Below are positions 1-8,444 of a stretch of 50,192 nucleotides of DNA, piece after piece. The stretch's first letter is position 1; the number at the start of each line of letters is the position of its first letter. Origin of the DNA: an uncultured Prevotellaceae bacterium (GTDB lineage: Bacteria; Bacteroidota; Bacteroidia; Bacteroidales; Muribaculaceae). The stretch is taken from positions 1 through 50,192 of the forward strand of contig CALEJB010000044.1 in assembly GCA_937898675.1 (NCBI GenBank), given 5' to 3'. The notes under the pieces were generated by a model, which did no database searches, was not told the DNA's origin, and saw only the letters and a list, made by a program, of their open reading frames with translations. The position numbers and the translations under genes are program-made.

Positions 1-14
1 TCATCTCGGCATAA

Positions 15-34
15 AAAACAAGCGGGCTTGTTTT
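15..34 (+). terminator. Perfect inverted repeat upstream of prmC
   Basis: Positions 15-23 and 26-34 form a perfect 9-bp inverted repeat around a 2-nt centre, followed by TTTTG-rich sequence. It could end a transcript from a gene left of the window. Its right arm overlaps the -33 box of the prmC promoter (TTTG at 32-35), so terminator and promoter are fused. No upstream gene is visible. Confidence 0.45.
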
Positions 35-62
35 GTTCTGCGCTCGATTTGCACTACCTTTG
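32..62 (+). promoter_or_regulatory. prmC promoter (Bacteroidetes type), leaderless layout
   Basis: TTTG at 32-35, a 19-bp spacer, then TACCTTTG at 55-62 match the Bacteroidetes TTTG/TAnnTTTG consensus. The prmC ATG at 67 lies only 4 nt beyond the -7 box, so the mRNA should have little or no leader. This also rules out the more upstream TTG at 28 as the start. Confidence 0.75.
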
Positions 63-66
63 CGGT

Positions 67-939
67 ATGATACTGAAAGAAGCGATAGAGCAGATGCGTG
101 CCGGCCTTGACGGGGTGTATGACCCTGGCGAGGCGCAGGCCATCATCCGTGTCGTGTGTGAGGATGTCTTTAATTATGACGCGGTGGATGTGGCGTTGCG
201 TCAGGACAGCGAACTGCCCGCCTTTGCGCCGCAGCGTGTTGCCGACATCATTGCCCGCCTGCGCCGCCACGAGCCGTTGCAGTACATCGTTGGCACCGCC
301 TTGTTTCACGGCCACAAGTTCAAGGTAACGCCCGCCACTCTCATCCCGCGTCCCGAGACCGAGCAGCTGGTGGACCTCATCATCGACGAGAATCGGGATA
401 GCGACCTGCGTGTGCTGGACATGGGCACAGGCTCGGGGTGCATCGCCATTTCGCTGGCGCGTGCATTGCGCTTCCCGCTGGTGGACGCGTTTGACATCTC
501 TAACGATGCCCTGGCGGTGGCGCGCGATAATGCCAAGGCATTGAAGGCCAATAATGTGCGGTTCTTCCAAAGCGACATGCTGGCGCCTCAGCCAGTGGCC
601 GCCTATGACATCGTCGTCAGCAATCCGCCCTATGTGTGCTGGAGCGAGCGCGAGGCCATGGAGCGCAATGTGCTGGACTACGAGCCCGGGCAGGCGCTGT
701 TTGTCCCCGACAACGACCCGCTGATGTTCTATAGAGCCATTGCCGCCTATGCCGGCCAGGCGTTGGAGCAGGGCGGGCGCTTGTATTTGGAAATCAACCG
801 CCGCTTCGGTTGCGAGATAAGGCAACTACTTGAGCAAGAGGGTTTTGATGGTGTTCGCATTTTGGCGGACAGTTACGGCAACACCCGCTTTGCCGCCGCA
901 TCACTCCTCACTCCTCACTCCTCACTCCTCACTATTTGA
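67..939 (+). CDS. prmC: Peptide chain release factor N5-glutamine methyltransferase PrmC
   Basis: A 290-residue SAM-dependent methyltransferase that modifies the Gln of the GGQ motif in release factors RF1/RF2 in the cytoplasm. Visible features are an N-terminal helical region, the SAM-binding stretch LDMGTGSGCIAISLA (about residues 117-131) and the diagnostic NPPY motif (186-189). The ATG at 67 is chosen because the promoter sits immediately in front of it. The family-like sequence stops at about NTRFAAA. The last 12 residues are encoded by a 7-bp tandem repeat at 903-934 that runs into the stop codon, so the C-terminus looks recently altered. ribD starts one base after the stop, which suggests co-transcription. 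Identification is firm. Confidence 0.95.
   Translation: MILKEAIEQMRAGLDGVYDPGEAQAIIRVVCEDVFNYDAVDVALRQDSELPAFAPQRVADIIARLRRHEPLQYIVGTALFHGHKFKVTPATLIPRPETEQLVDLIIDENRDSDLRVLDMGTGSGCIAISLARALRFPLVDAFDISNDALAVARDNAKALKANNVRFFQSDMLAPQPVAAYDIVVSNPPYVCWSEREAMERNVLDYEPGQALFVPDNDPLMFYRAIAAYAGQALEQGGRLYLEINRRFGCEIRQLLEQEGFDGVRILADSYGNTRFAAASLLTPHSSLLTI
903..934 (+). repeat. 7-bp tandem repeat (ACTCCTC) at the 3' end of prmC
   Basis: Four head-to-tail copies of ACTCCTC plus a partial copy lie inside the prmC reading frame just before its stop at 937-939. Because 7 is not a multiple of 3, a change in copy number would shift the frame and alter the C-terminus. Related units occur at 23154-23174, 27701-27729 and 36708-36728. 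Confidence 0.9.
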
Positions 940-1971
940 ATGGATATCAACGAGAAATACATGCGCCGCGCGTTGCAACTGGCTCGCCAGGGAGCGGGAC
1001 GCACATCGCCCAACCCCATGGTGGGTGCCGTGATTGTCGGCCCCAACGGCACTATCATCGGCGAAGGATGGCACCGCAAGTGCGGCGAGGACCATGCCGA
1101 GGTCAATGCCGTGGCGAGCGTCAAGAATCCTGAACTGCTCAGGGACAGCACGTTGTATGTCACCCTCGAGCCATGCTCACACTATGGCAAGACGCCGCCC
1201 TGTGCGCGCCTCATCATCGAGCGCGGCATCCCCCGCGTGGCGGTGGGGTGCTTGGACCCCTTTGTCAAGGTGGCAGGCCGCGGAGTGGCAATGTTGCGAG
1301 AGGCTGGGGTAGAAGTGGTTGTAGGTGTCTTGGAGGACGAATGCCGCACATTGAACCGCCGTTTTATCACCGCCCACACCACGGGACTGCCCTGGGTGCA
1401 ACTCAAGTGGGCGCAGACCGCCGACGGATTTATCGCCGCGCGCCCCGATGCGGGCGAAAATCCGTTGCGCATATCTACTCCTGTGACCATGAGGATGATG
1501 CACCGTCAACGCGCCCTGTGCGATGCCATCGTTGTGGGTGCCGCGACGGCACGCATCGACAACCCCTCGCTGACCACCAGATTTTGGCCCGGGCGCTCCC
1601 CTCTGCGGGTGGTGCTGTCGCGCAGTCTGTCCATCCCCGACGGCTGCACTCTGCTCAACGACGGGCAGGTCACAATCGTGTATAACAGTGTGAAAAACAG
1701 CACTGTCGGTTCGGTGGAATATGTGAAGATGGATACTGCCGACCCCCGTGGCTGGCTGGCCGACCTGTACCGCCGCGGAGTGACTAGCGTGATGGTCGAG
1801 GGCGGTACGCAAGTGCTGCAGGGCATCATCGACGTCGGGGCATGGAACGAAGCGCGCATCGAGGTGTGTCCGCGCAGGGTGGGCGAGGGTGTCTCGGCAC
1901 CGTCCATTCAAGGCACGCTTGAGCGCCGCATTGTCATCGGTGGGAATGTGATTGAGCGCCTCGTGCGTTAA
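940..1971 (+). CDS. ribD: Bifunctional riboflavin deaminase/reductase RibD
   Basis: A 343-residue cytoplasmic enzyme for the second and third steps of riboflavin synthesis: deamination of the pyrimidine intermediate, then NADPH-dependent reduction of the ribosyl group. The N-terminal cytidine-deaminase-like domain (about residues 1-145) shows the HAE zinc/proton-relay motif and the PCSHYGKTPPC zinc-binding segment. The C-terminal reductase domain (about 150-343) contains the LKWAQTADG entry motif and VEGGTQVLQG near the end. Length is normal for the fused enzyme. The start follows the prmC stop directly with no spacer, so translation may be coupled. No FMN riboswitch was recognised upstream, consistent with expression from the prmC promoter. 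Confidence 0.95.
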   Translation: MDINEKYMRRALQLARQGAGRTSPNPMVGAVIVGPNGTIIGEGWHRKCGEDHAEVNAVASVKNPELLRDSTLYVTLEPCSHYGKTPPCARLIIERGIPRVAVGCLDPFVKVAGRGVAMLREAGVEVVVGVLEDECRTLNRRFITAHTTGLPWVQLKWAQTADGFIAARPDAGENPLRISTPVTMRMMHRQRALCDAIVVGAATARIDNPSLTTRFWPGRSPLRVVLSRSLSIPDGCTLLNDGQVTIVYNSVKNSTVGSVEYVKMDTADPRGWLADLYRRGVTSVMVEGGTQVLQGIIDVGAWNEARIEVCPRRVGEGVSAPSIQGTLERRIVIGGNVIERLVR

Positions 1972-2080
1972 AAAGGTGTAAAAAACCGCAATTTATCGTT
2001 TATTATCTTTAACAAGTGCATCCCGTTTGGGGCTGTTGTAGTATCTTTACACCCTAAAAAATAGCGGCCGCTATCAAAAA

Positions 2081-2113
2081 TGTGGAATAGTGACCGATTT
2101 TTTTGTAATTTTG
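2081..2113 (+). promoter_or_regulatory. Probable promoter of the DUF6242-bamA run
   Basis: TAATTTTG at 2106-2113 fits the -7 consensus. The -33 element is weak (TGTG at 2081-2084, 21-bp spacer). The leader to the ATG at 2165 would be about 45 nt. The rest of the 193-bp gap after ribD holds nothing else recognisable. Confidence 0.55.
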
Positions 2114-2164
2114 CGACTTGCACCAATGTTGCAATTCAAAACAAAGCAATTCTAAAGAAGAGAA

Positions 2165-3661
2165 ATGACGAAGAGAAATCCGCTATACCTCCTGCTGGTG
2201 ACCGCCGTGTCGTTAGGCATCATGAGCGGCCTTGTTGGTTGTAATGACGACGATAACGACGACGATGTCTTCACTTACAGCAGCAGCACCTCGACAACGC
2301 TTGTGCACAAGTTTGGCCTCCAGGCCGATAAAGATGTGCTCACCAGTTTGGATTCGGTATATTTTACGATAGATTACGACAAGGGCTTGATTTACAATGC
2401 CGACTCGTTGCCCGTGGGCACCGATGTTTCAAAACTGAAGGTCGTTGTAGAATTCCTGAACACGGTATCATCGGCTGTGTTTGACATCACTGATGCTACC
2501 TCGCAGGCCGATACCACCATCAACTATGAAACCGACATGACGCAGGCGCTGGATTTCACGGGCAAGACGACGCTCACGGTAACCAGTTACGACAGGTCTG
2601 CGGTCAAGAAATATGAGGTCAAGGTGCTTGTGCACAAGTACAACCCCGACTCGCTCGTGTTTGCGCAGTCGTGGCGCCGCGACTTGCCGGGCTACAATTC
2701 GGCCGTCGCCCGCAGCAAGACGGTGCAGATGGGCGGACGCTTCCTCACACTGAACTATGACGGCGCCAATGCCACTCTGTGGTCGGCCGCCGCCCCCAAC
2801 GAGGCCGCTTGGCAGCAACAGGCCATCGACCTCCCCTTTGCCCCCGATGTGGCATCGCTGACCGCCGCAGGTGACGCGCTCTATATGCTGGATGCCGACG
2901 GCGCTCTTTACAGCAGTGTCGACGGTGCGGCATGGACCTCGTGCGGCGTGGTGTGGTACAGCATGCTGGGTGCCTATGGCGACCGTGTGCTGGGCATCAT
3001 TAACGACGGTGGCGTCTTCTATCATGACGAGTATCCCCGCCTCGACGGATATGCCCCGTCGGCCATTGAGGACGGTTTTCCCGTGTGTCATGCCTCATGC
3101 ATGGTGCAGACCGACAACGACTGGGCCACCTCGCAGCAGTCCATTCTTGTGGGCGGCATTGATGCAAACGGCAGCTTGCGCAGCGACGTGTGGGGATATG
3201 ACGGATCGCGCTGGGGCCGCATCAACAATGTGCACAGCACCGCCGTGCCCGCCATTGCCGATGCCACGCTGTTTGCCTACTATACCAGCAAAATTTTGCC
3301 TGGCGTGCGCCGCTACGGCACCCAGATTACTTGGTATCTGATGGGCGGCAAACTCGCCGACGGCACCCTCAACGACAAGATTTACCTGTCCAACACCCAG
3401 GGCATCACCTGGGTGACGGGTGACTCCACCATCGCCCAGCCGGCCCACATGCCGCGCTTCTATGGCGCCCAGGCGTTTGTCAACAGCGAGACGCTTACTG
3501 CCGATGCCGCCAGCCTGGCGCCTCGTCGCCTGCCGGCGTTGATTACATCGTGGGAGTGCCCCTATGTGTACATCTTTGGTGGCTACAACAGCGAGAATGC
3601 CCTGCTGCCCAACGTGTGGCGCGGCGTGTATAACCGCTTGGCCAATTATCCCGTTTATTAA
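2165..3661 (+). CDS. DUF6242-like lipoprotein with beta-propeller-like repeats
   Basis: A 498-residue predicted lipoprotein. The signal peptide ends in lipobox LVGC with Cys26, followed by the acidic run NDDDNDDD. Acidic residues directly after the Cys resemble the Bacteroidetes surface-export signal, so surface exposure is likely. Residues about 45-160 look like an Ig-type N-domain. The rest has repeated kelch-like blades (for example LYMLDADGALYSS, YLMGGKLADGTLND, YIFGGYNSENALLPNVW). This layout matches what I know as DUF6242; the molecular role is unknown. It ends 12 bp before the DUF6089 gene and probably belongs to the same transcript as uppS and bamA. The family call is from memory and moderately sure. 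Confidence 0.75.
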   Translation: MTKRNPLYLLLVTAVSLGIMSGLVGCNDDDNDDDVFTYSSSTSTTLVHKFGLQADKDVLTSLDSVYFTIDYDKGLIYNADSLPVGTDVSKLKVVVEFLNTVSSAVFDITDATSQADTTINYETDMTQALDFTGKTTLTVTSYDRSAVKKYEVKVLVHKYNPDSLVFAQSWRRDLPGYNSAVARSKTVQMGGRFLTLNYDGANATLWSAAAPNEAAWQQQAIDLPFAPDVASLTAAGDALYMLDADGALYSSVDGAAWTSCGVVWYSMLGAYGDRVLGIINDGGVFYHDEYPRLDGYAPSAIEDGFPVCHASCMVQTDNDWATSQQSILVGGIDANGSLRSDVWGYDGSRWGRINNVHSTAVPAIADATLFAYYTSKILPGVRRYGTQITWYLMGGKLADGTLNDKIYLSNTQGITWVTGDSTIAQPAHMPRFYGAQAFVNSETLTADAASLAPRRLPALITSWECPYVYIFGGYNSENALLPNVWRGVYNRLANYPVY

Positions 3662-3673
3662 CCCCTCGACGAG

Positions 3674-4342
3674 ATGAAAAAATCACTGCTCATCGTGTTG
3701 CTGCTTGCCCTTGTTGCCGTGTTGCCCGCGGTAGCGCAGCAGTACAAGTATGAGATAGGCCCGACGCTGGGCATGACCGGATATCTGGGCGACGTGAGCA
3801 CAAGCAATGTGTTCAAGAAGCCCGGTTTCACGATTGGCGGCCAGTTCCGCTATGTGCACAACACCCGCTGGGCATTCAAGGCCAACCTCAACTATGCCTA
3901 CATCAGCGGCGAGAGTTGGACCGACGAGACGCGTTTCCCCGACGGCGCCAACTATGATTTCAAGTCCAACATGATTGACCTGGGCCTCACCGCCGAGTTC
4001 AATTTCCTGAACTTTGGCAAGGGCCCTGCCTACAAGAAACTGAAACCCATCTCCCCCTACATGGTGGCCGGCGTGGGCTTTGTGTTTGCCATGAGTGACG
4101 GCAACGCGGCTTCGTTTACCATCCCCATTGGGGCGGGCGTGAAATACAAGTTCAAGGACAGGCTCAACCTCAACTTTGAATTTACCATGCGCAAGGAGTT
4201 CAGCGACCGCATCGATGGCCTGAGCGACCTGTATGGCATCAAGCACAACTTTTCCAAAAACACCGACTGGTACTCGTTTGCCGCCGTTACGCTGACTTAT
4301 GAGTTTGGCAAGCGGTGCATCAAGTGTAATTACATCGAATAA
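3674..4342 (+). CDS. DUF6089-type outer-membrane beta-barrel protein
   Basis: A 222-residue exported protein with a Sec signal peptide ending near AVAQQ. The mature part alternates polar and hydrophobic residues as in transmembrane strands and carries typical barrel segments such as GPTLGMTGYLGDVS and the C-terminal AAVTLTYEFGKR. It resembles the DUF6089 family of Bacteroidetes, which commonly sits directly before uppS and bamA, as here (24 bp to uppS). Unusually for a barrel, the sequence continues past the last strand with a short CIKCNYIE tail containing two cysteines. Function is unknown; a structural role in the outer membrane or in assembly is inferred only from position. Confidence 0.75.
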   Translation: MKKSLLIVLLLALVAVLPAVAQQYKYEIGPTLGMTGYLGDVSTSNVFKKPGFTIGGQFRYVHNTRWAFKANLNYAYISGESWTDETRFPDGANYDFKSNMIDLGLTAEFNFLNFGKGPAYKKLKPISPYMVAGVGFVFAMSDGNAASFTIPIGAGVKYKFKDRLNLNFEFTMRKEFSDRIDGLSDLYGIKHNFSKNTDWYSFAAVTLTYEFGKRCIKCNYIE

Positions 4343-4366
4343 TTAACCGAGCAGATATCAAGAGCA

Positions 4367-5134
4367 ATGTCATCACTGAGCGATAAAATAGCGCAACTGG
4401 ACCAGGCACGCATCCCGCGCCATGTGGCCATCATTATGGACGGCAATGGCCGTTGGGCCAAATTGCATGGCCAGGAGCGCTCCTACGGCCATGAGAACGG
4501 CGTGACAACCGTACGCCAGGTCACCGAAATCGCCAGCGAGTTGGGCGTGGGATTCCTCACGCTATATACCTTCTCGACCGAGAATTGGAACCGCCCGCAG
4601 GCCGAGGTGGACGCGCTCATGAACCTCATTGTCGTGAGCATCGAGCAGCAGACGCCCGACCTCATCAAGAACAATGTGCGCCTCACCGCCATTGGCAACA
4701 TGGCGCGCATGCCGGAGTATGCCGCCAGCCGCCTGCGCAAGTGCATGGAGGACACCTCCCACTGCACCGGTCTGGTGCTGTGCCTGGCATTGAGTTACTC
4801 CTCGCGCTGGGAAATCATTGAGGCCTGCCGACAGATGGCCCGCGAGGCGGCAGCCGGCACTTTGAACCCCGGCGACATCGACGACGCGATGATGTCGTCG
4901 CGACTGGCCACGGCTGCCATGCCTGACCCTGACCTGCTCATCCGCACTGGCGGTGACCTGCGCATCAGCAATTATCTGCTGTGGCAGATTGCGTATAGCG
5001 AACTTTACTTCACTTCAAAATATTGGCCCGATTTTACCAAGGAGGACTTTGTCGATGCGATAGCCGACTTTCAGGCTCGCGAGCGCCGCTATGGTAAAAC
5101 GAGCGAACAGGTAAAAGACGAAAATGAAGCGTGA
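4367..5134 (+). CDS. uppS: Isoprenyl transferase (undecaprenyl diphosphate synthase) UppS
   Basis: A 255-residue cis-prenyltransferase that elongates farnesyl diphosphate with isopentenyl diphosphate to make undecaprenyl diphosphate, the lipid carrier for peptidoglycan and surface glycans. The catalytic motif HVAIIMDGNGRWAK is at about residues 19-32, with the conserved Asp in MDGNGRW. Further family motifs are LTLYTFSTENWNRP and, near the C-terminus, DLLIRTGGDLRISNYLLWQ plus SELYFTSKYWPDF. Length is normal. Its last 11 bp overlap the start of bamA, indicating translational coupling. The carrier made here is recycled by UppP, encoded at 48677-49477 in this window. Confidence 0.97.
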   Translation: MSSLSDKIAQLDQARIPRHVAIIMDGNGRWAKLHGQERSYGHENGVTTVRQVTEIASELGVGFLTLYTFSTENWNRPQAEVDALMNLIVVSIEQQTPDLIKNNVRLTAIGNMARMPEYAASRLRKCMEDTSHCTGLVLCLALSYSSRWEIIEACRQMAREAAAGTLNPGDIDDAMMSSRLATAAMPDPDLLIRTGGDLRISNYLLWQIAYSELYFTSKYWPDFTKEDFVDAIADFQARERRYGKTSEQVKDENEA

Positions 5135-7790
5135 ATCTATGAATATCAAGCATATAATCCTTGCAGTCATGGCATTTGCCCTGCTTGCCCCGGCAGCAGT
5201 GCAGGCCCAAGAAACATACTCGGCGGGCGACACTATCTATAATCCCAAGGTAATCTTTACAGGCACGCCCACCAATTATGAGATCGCGGGCATCCGCGTC
5301 GAGGGCGTGGACAACTATGACGATAACATCATCATCGGCTACTCGGGGCTTGCCGTGGGGCAACACATCGACATCCCTGGTGACGACCTCAAGTCCGCTG
5401 CCAAGCGCTTCTGGCGGCAGGGACTGTTCTCCAAGGTGCAGATTCTGGTCGAGAAGACCTGCCATAACCAGGCGTGGCTGGTGTTCAGCCTGCGCCAGCA
5501 ACCACGCGTGTCCGAGGTCAACTACCTGGGCATGAAGGGCGGCGAGAAGAAGGACATCATCGACCGACTGAGTTTCCAGCCTGGCAGCCAGATGACCCCC
5601 AATATCGCTGACCGCATCAAACTCATTGTTGAGAAATACTATGCTGCCAAGGGTTTTGAGAAGGCCACCTGCGAAGTTGAGCAGGTGCCCGACCTGAGCA
5701 AACAGAACGAGGTTATCGTCAACATCATTGTCAACAAGCATGACAAAATCAAGGTCCACAAGATTTACATCGACGGCAACCAGGTGCTCAGCGACCGCAA
5801 GATCAAGCGCACCATGAAAAAGACCAACGAGAAGAAGGATATCTTGAAAATCTTCTCGCAAAAGAAATTTGTGCGCAGCGACTATGAGGCCGACAAGCAA
5901 CTCATCATCGACAAGTACAACGAGAAGGGCTACCGCGACGCCGTCATCGTGAGCGATAGCGTGGTCAACTATGACGACAAGAGCGTGGATGTGTATCTCA
6001 CCGTCGATGAGGGCAAGAAATACTACATCTCGGACATCACGTGGGTGGGCAATACCGTCTATCCGTCGGTCATCCTCGACGACATCCTGGGCATCAAGAA
6101 GGGCGACGTCTATAACCAGAAACTCCTCAACAAGCGCACCCAGGGCGATGATGACGCCGTGGCCAACCTGTACATGAACAACGGCTACCTGTTCTACCAG
6201 CTCATCCCCATCGAGAACCGCATCGAGGGCGACAGCATCTCGCTTGAGATGCGCATGTTTGAGGGCAAGCCCGCACGCATCAACAAGGTGGTTATCAACG
6301 GCAATGACCGCCTGTATGAAAAGGTCGTGCGGCGCGAACTGCGTGTGCGCCCCGGCGACCTGTTCTCCAAGAACGACCTTATGCGCTCGGCGCGCGAGAT
6401 TGCCGCTACCGGCCACTTCGACCCCGAGAAGATGGACATCCGCCCCGAGCCCAATGCCGACAACGGCACCGTGGACATCATCCTCAACCTTGAGAGCAAG
6501 GCCAACGACCAGGTTGAGTTGAGCGCAGGCTGGGGCCAGACGGGTGTCATCATCAAGGCTTCGCTCAAGTTTACCAATTTCTCGATTCAAAATCTGCTGC
6601 ACCCGTCGTCCTACAAGGGCCTCATCCCGCAGGGCGAGGGCCAGACCTTCACCATCAGCGCGCAGACCAATGCTAAGTACTACCAGGCCTACAGCGTGTC
6701 GTTCCTCGACCCGTGGTTTGGTGGCAAGCGTCCCAACTCGCTGTCGGTATCGGGATTCTATAGCCGTCAAACGGGTATCAACTCGTCGTACTATAACCAG
6801 TTGTACCAGAATGCGATGTATAACTACTACAACTCCTACTACGGCATGGGCGGCTATGGTTATGGCTACGGCAACTATGGTTATGGCACCAATACCTACT
6901 ACGAGAATGCCTACGACCCCAACAAGTATCTGCAGATGGCGGGCCTAACGGTGGGCTTTGGCAAGCGCTTGAAGTGGCCCGATGACTATTTCACCTTCAT
7001 GGCATCGTTGAGTTACCAGTGGTACAGCCTCAAGAACTGGGAGTACCTTTACTATATGAAGAACGGCGTGTCCAACTCCATAGTGCTGGGTCTGACGCTG
7101 TCGCGCAATAGCATTGACAACCCGCTGTACACCCGCAAGGGCAGCACCTTTACCCTGAGTTTCAACGCCACGCCGCCCGCAAGCCTGTTCGGCAAAAAGA
7201 AATGGCAGGCGCTGAGCGAGAGCCAAACCGATGCGTCGAAGAAGGAACTCTACAAGTGGATTGAGTACTGGAAACTCAAGTTCCAAGCCCGCACCTACAC
7301 CCCGCTCACCGACCCCGACGGCCGTTGGACACTCGTGCTGATGACAAGGGCCGACATCGGTCTGCTGGGCAGCTGGAACAAGTGGCTCAAGTCGCCGTTC
7401 GAGACGTTCTATGTCGGCGGTGACGGCATGTCGGGCTCCTACACCTATGCCACCGAGACCATCGCCCTGCGCGGCTATGAGAACGGCGCCTTCACGCCTT
7501 ACGGTTCCGAGGGCTATGCCTACGACCGCTTTGTCATGGAGCTGCACTTCCCGCTGATGCTGTCACAGAGCGCCACCATCTATCCCCTCGTGTTTGTCGA
7601 GGGCGGCAATGCGTGGACCAGCGTCAAGAACTTCAACCCGTTTGACCTCAAGCGCTCGGCCGGCGTGGGCGCCCGCATCTATCTGCCCATGATCGGCATG
7701 ATGGGTATCGACTGGGGCTACGGCTTTGACAAGGTCTTTGGCGAGAAGGGCGGCAGCAACTTCCACTTCGTGCTCGGACAGGAGTTCTAA
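5124..7790 (+). CDS. bamA: Outer-membrane protein assembly factor BamA
   Basis: An 888-residue Omp85-family protein that folds and inserts beta-barrel proteins into the outer membrane. A signal peptide ends near VQAQE. A series of POTRA domains follows (about residues 50-480; for example IAGIRVEGVDNY, KVHKIYIDGNQVLSD, INKVVINGNDRLYEKVVRREL). The C-terminal barrel starts at about 490 and ends with HFVLGQEF. An insertion rich in Tyr and Gly (about residues 558-605) falls between strands, probably in a surface loop. Two starts are possible: ATG 5124, overlapping uppS by 11 bp, or ATG 5139, which gives a more standard signal peptide. The three Skp paralogues follow, making a chaperone-plus-insertase module. 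Confidence 0.95.
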   Translation: MKRESMNIKHIILAVMAFALLAPAAVQAQETYSAGDTIYNPKVIFTGTPTNYEIAGIRVEGVDNYDDNIIIGYSGLAVGQHIDIPGDDLKSAAKRFWRQGLFSKVQILVEKTCHNQAWLVFSLRQQPRVSEVNYLGMKGGEKKDIIDRLSFQPGSQMTPNIADRIKLIVEKYYAAKGFEKATCEVEQVPDLSKQNEVIVNIIVNKHDKIKVHKIYIDGNQVLSDRKIKRTMKKTNEKKDILKIFSQKKFVRSDYEADKQLIIDKYNEKGYRDAVIVSDSVVNYDDKSVDVYLTVDEGKKYYISDITWVGNTVYPSVILDDILGIKKGDVYNQKLLNKRTQGDDDAVANLYMNNGYLFYQLIPIENRIEGDSISLEMRMFEGKPARINKVVINGNDRLYEKVVRRELRVRPGDLFSKNDLMRSAREIAATGHFDPEKMDIRPEPNADNGTVDIILNLESKANDQVELSAGWGQTGVIIKASLKFTNFSIQNLLHPSSYKGLIPQGEGQTFTISAQTNAKYYQAYSVSFLDPWFGGKRPNSLSVSGFYSRQTGINSSYYNQLYQNAMYNYYNSYYGMGGYGYGYGNYGYGTNTYYENAYDPNKYLQMAGLTVGFGKRLKWPDDYFTFMASLSYQWYSLKNWEYLYYMKNGVSNSIVLGLTLSRNSIDNPLYTRKGSTFTLSFNATPPASLFGKKKWQALSESQTDASKKELYKWIEYWKLKFQARTYTPLTDPDGRWTLVLMTRADIGLLGSWNKWLKSPFETFYVGGDGMSGSYTYATETIALRGYENGAFTPYGSEGYAYDRFVMELHFPLMLSQSATIYPLVFVEGGNAWTSVKNFNPFDLKRSAGVGARIYLPMIGMMGIDWGYGFDKVFGEKGGSNFHFVLGQEF

Positions 7791-7858
7791 GCCATTAAAC
7801 GATTTGCAACGGTTGCAGTCTAAAAGTCGAATTTACCAAAACAATAAAAAATAAGAAT

Positions 7859-8371
7859 ATGAAAAAGATTGTTATCATCGCAGTGGCGCTTGTTGCCGGC
7901 ATCTTTGCCGCCAACGCGCAGAAGTTTGCGCTCGTGGACATGGAGTATGTCCTGAAGAACATCCCGGCCTATGAGATGGCCAACGAGCAGCTCAACCAGG
8001 TATCGCAACGCTGGCAGCGCGAGGTGGACGAACTCCGCAAAGAGGCCGACACCATGTACAAGAACTACCAGAGCGACATGGTGTTCCTGACCGACGACCA
8101 GAAGAAGAAGAAAGAGGCCGAGATCACCGAGAAGGAGAAAGAGGCCCAGCAGCTCCAGTACAAGTACTTTGGCCCCGAGGGCGAACTCTTCAAGAAGCGC
8201 CAGTCGCTCATCAAGCCCATCCAGGACGATGTGTACAATGCCGTCAAGAAGGTATGCGACGAGCGCGGCTTCCAGGTCATCTTTGACCGTGCCAGCAGCC
8301 AGAGCATCATCTTTGCCTCGCCCCGCATCGACGTGAGCAACGAGGTGCTCGAGAAGATGGGCTACAAATAA
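7859..8371 (+). CDS. OmpH/Skp-family periplasmic chaperone, copy 1
   Basis: A 170-residue protein with a signal peptide (cleavage near ANAQK) and an OmpH/Skp core. The segment KFALVDMEYVLKNIPAYEMA starts the first strand and helix. Residues about 45-115 form a charged coiled coil (rich in KKKKEAEITEKEKEAQQ). The C-terminal part CDERGFQVIFDRASSQSIIFAS closes the small beta body. Family members form trimeric tentacle-like cages that carry unfolded outer-membrane proteins to BamA. It is the most divergent of the three copies: it has LKNIPAYE where the others have MPEKA, and a YFGPEGELFKKRQ segment. It lies 68 bp after bamA without an obvious promoter. Confidence 0.92.
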   Translation: MKKIVIIAVALVAGIFAANAQKFALVDMEYVLKNIPAYEMANEQLNQVSQRWQREVDELRKEADTMYKNYQSDMVFLTDDQKKKKEAEITEKEKEAQQLQYKYFGPEGELFKKRQSLIKPIQDDVYNAVKKVCDERGFQVIFDRASSQSIIFASPRIDVSNEVLEKMGYK

Positions 8372-8444
8372 GAATCCCCCTCTCATTTAGATATCAAGGG
8401 AAAAGCAATAATAACAATAATAACAGAAATCATTATTTTTAGAC

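Noticed and set aside
940..1971. Possible FMN riboswitch for ribD
   Set aside because: ribD directly follows prmC with no leader space and prmC itself is nearly leaderless; no riboswitch-like structure fits.
5034..6770. 578-codon open frame antisense to bamA
   Set aside because: Shadow of bamA; composition (Asp/Val/His/Leu-rich) is typical of reverse-complement translation.
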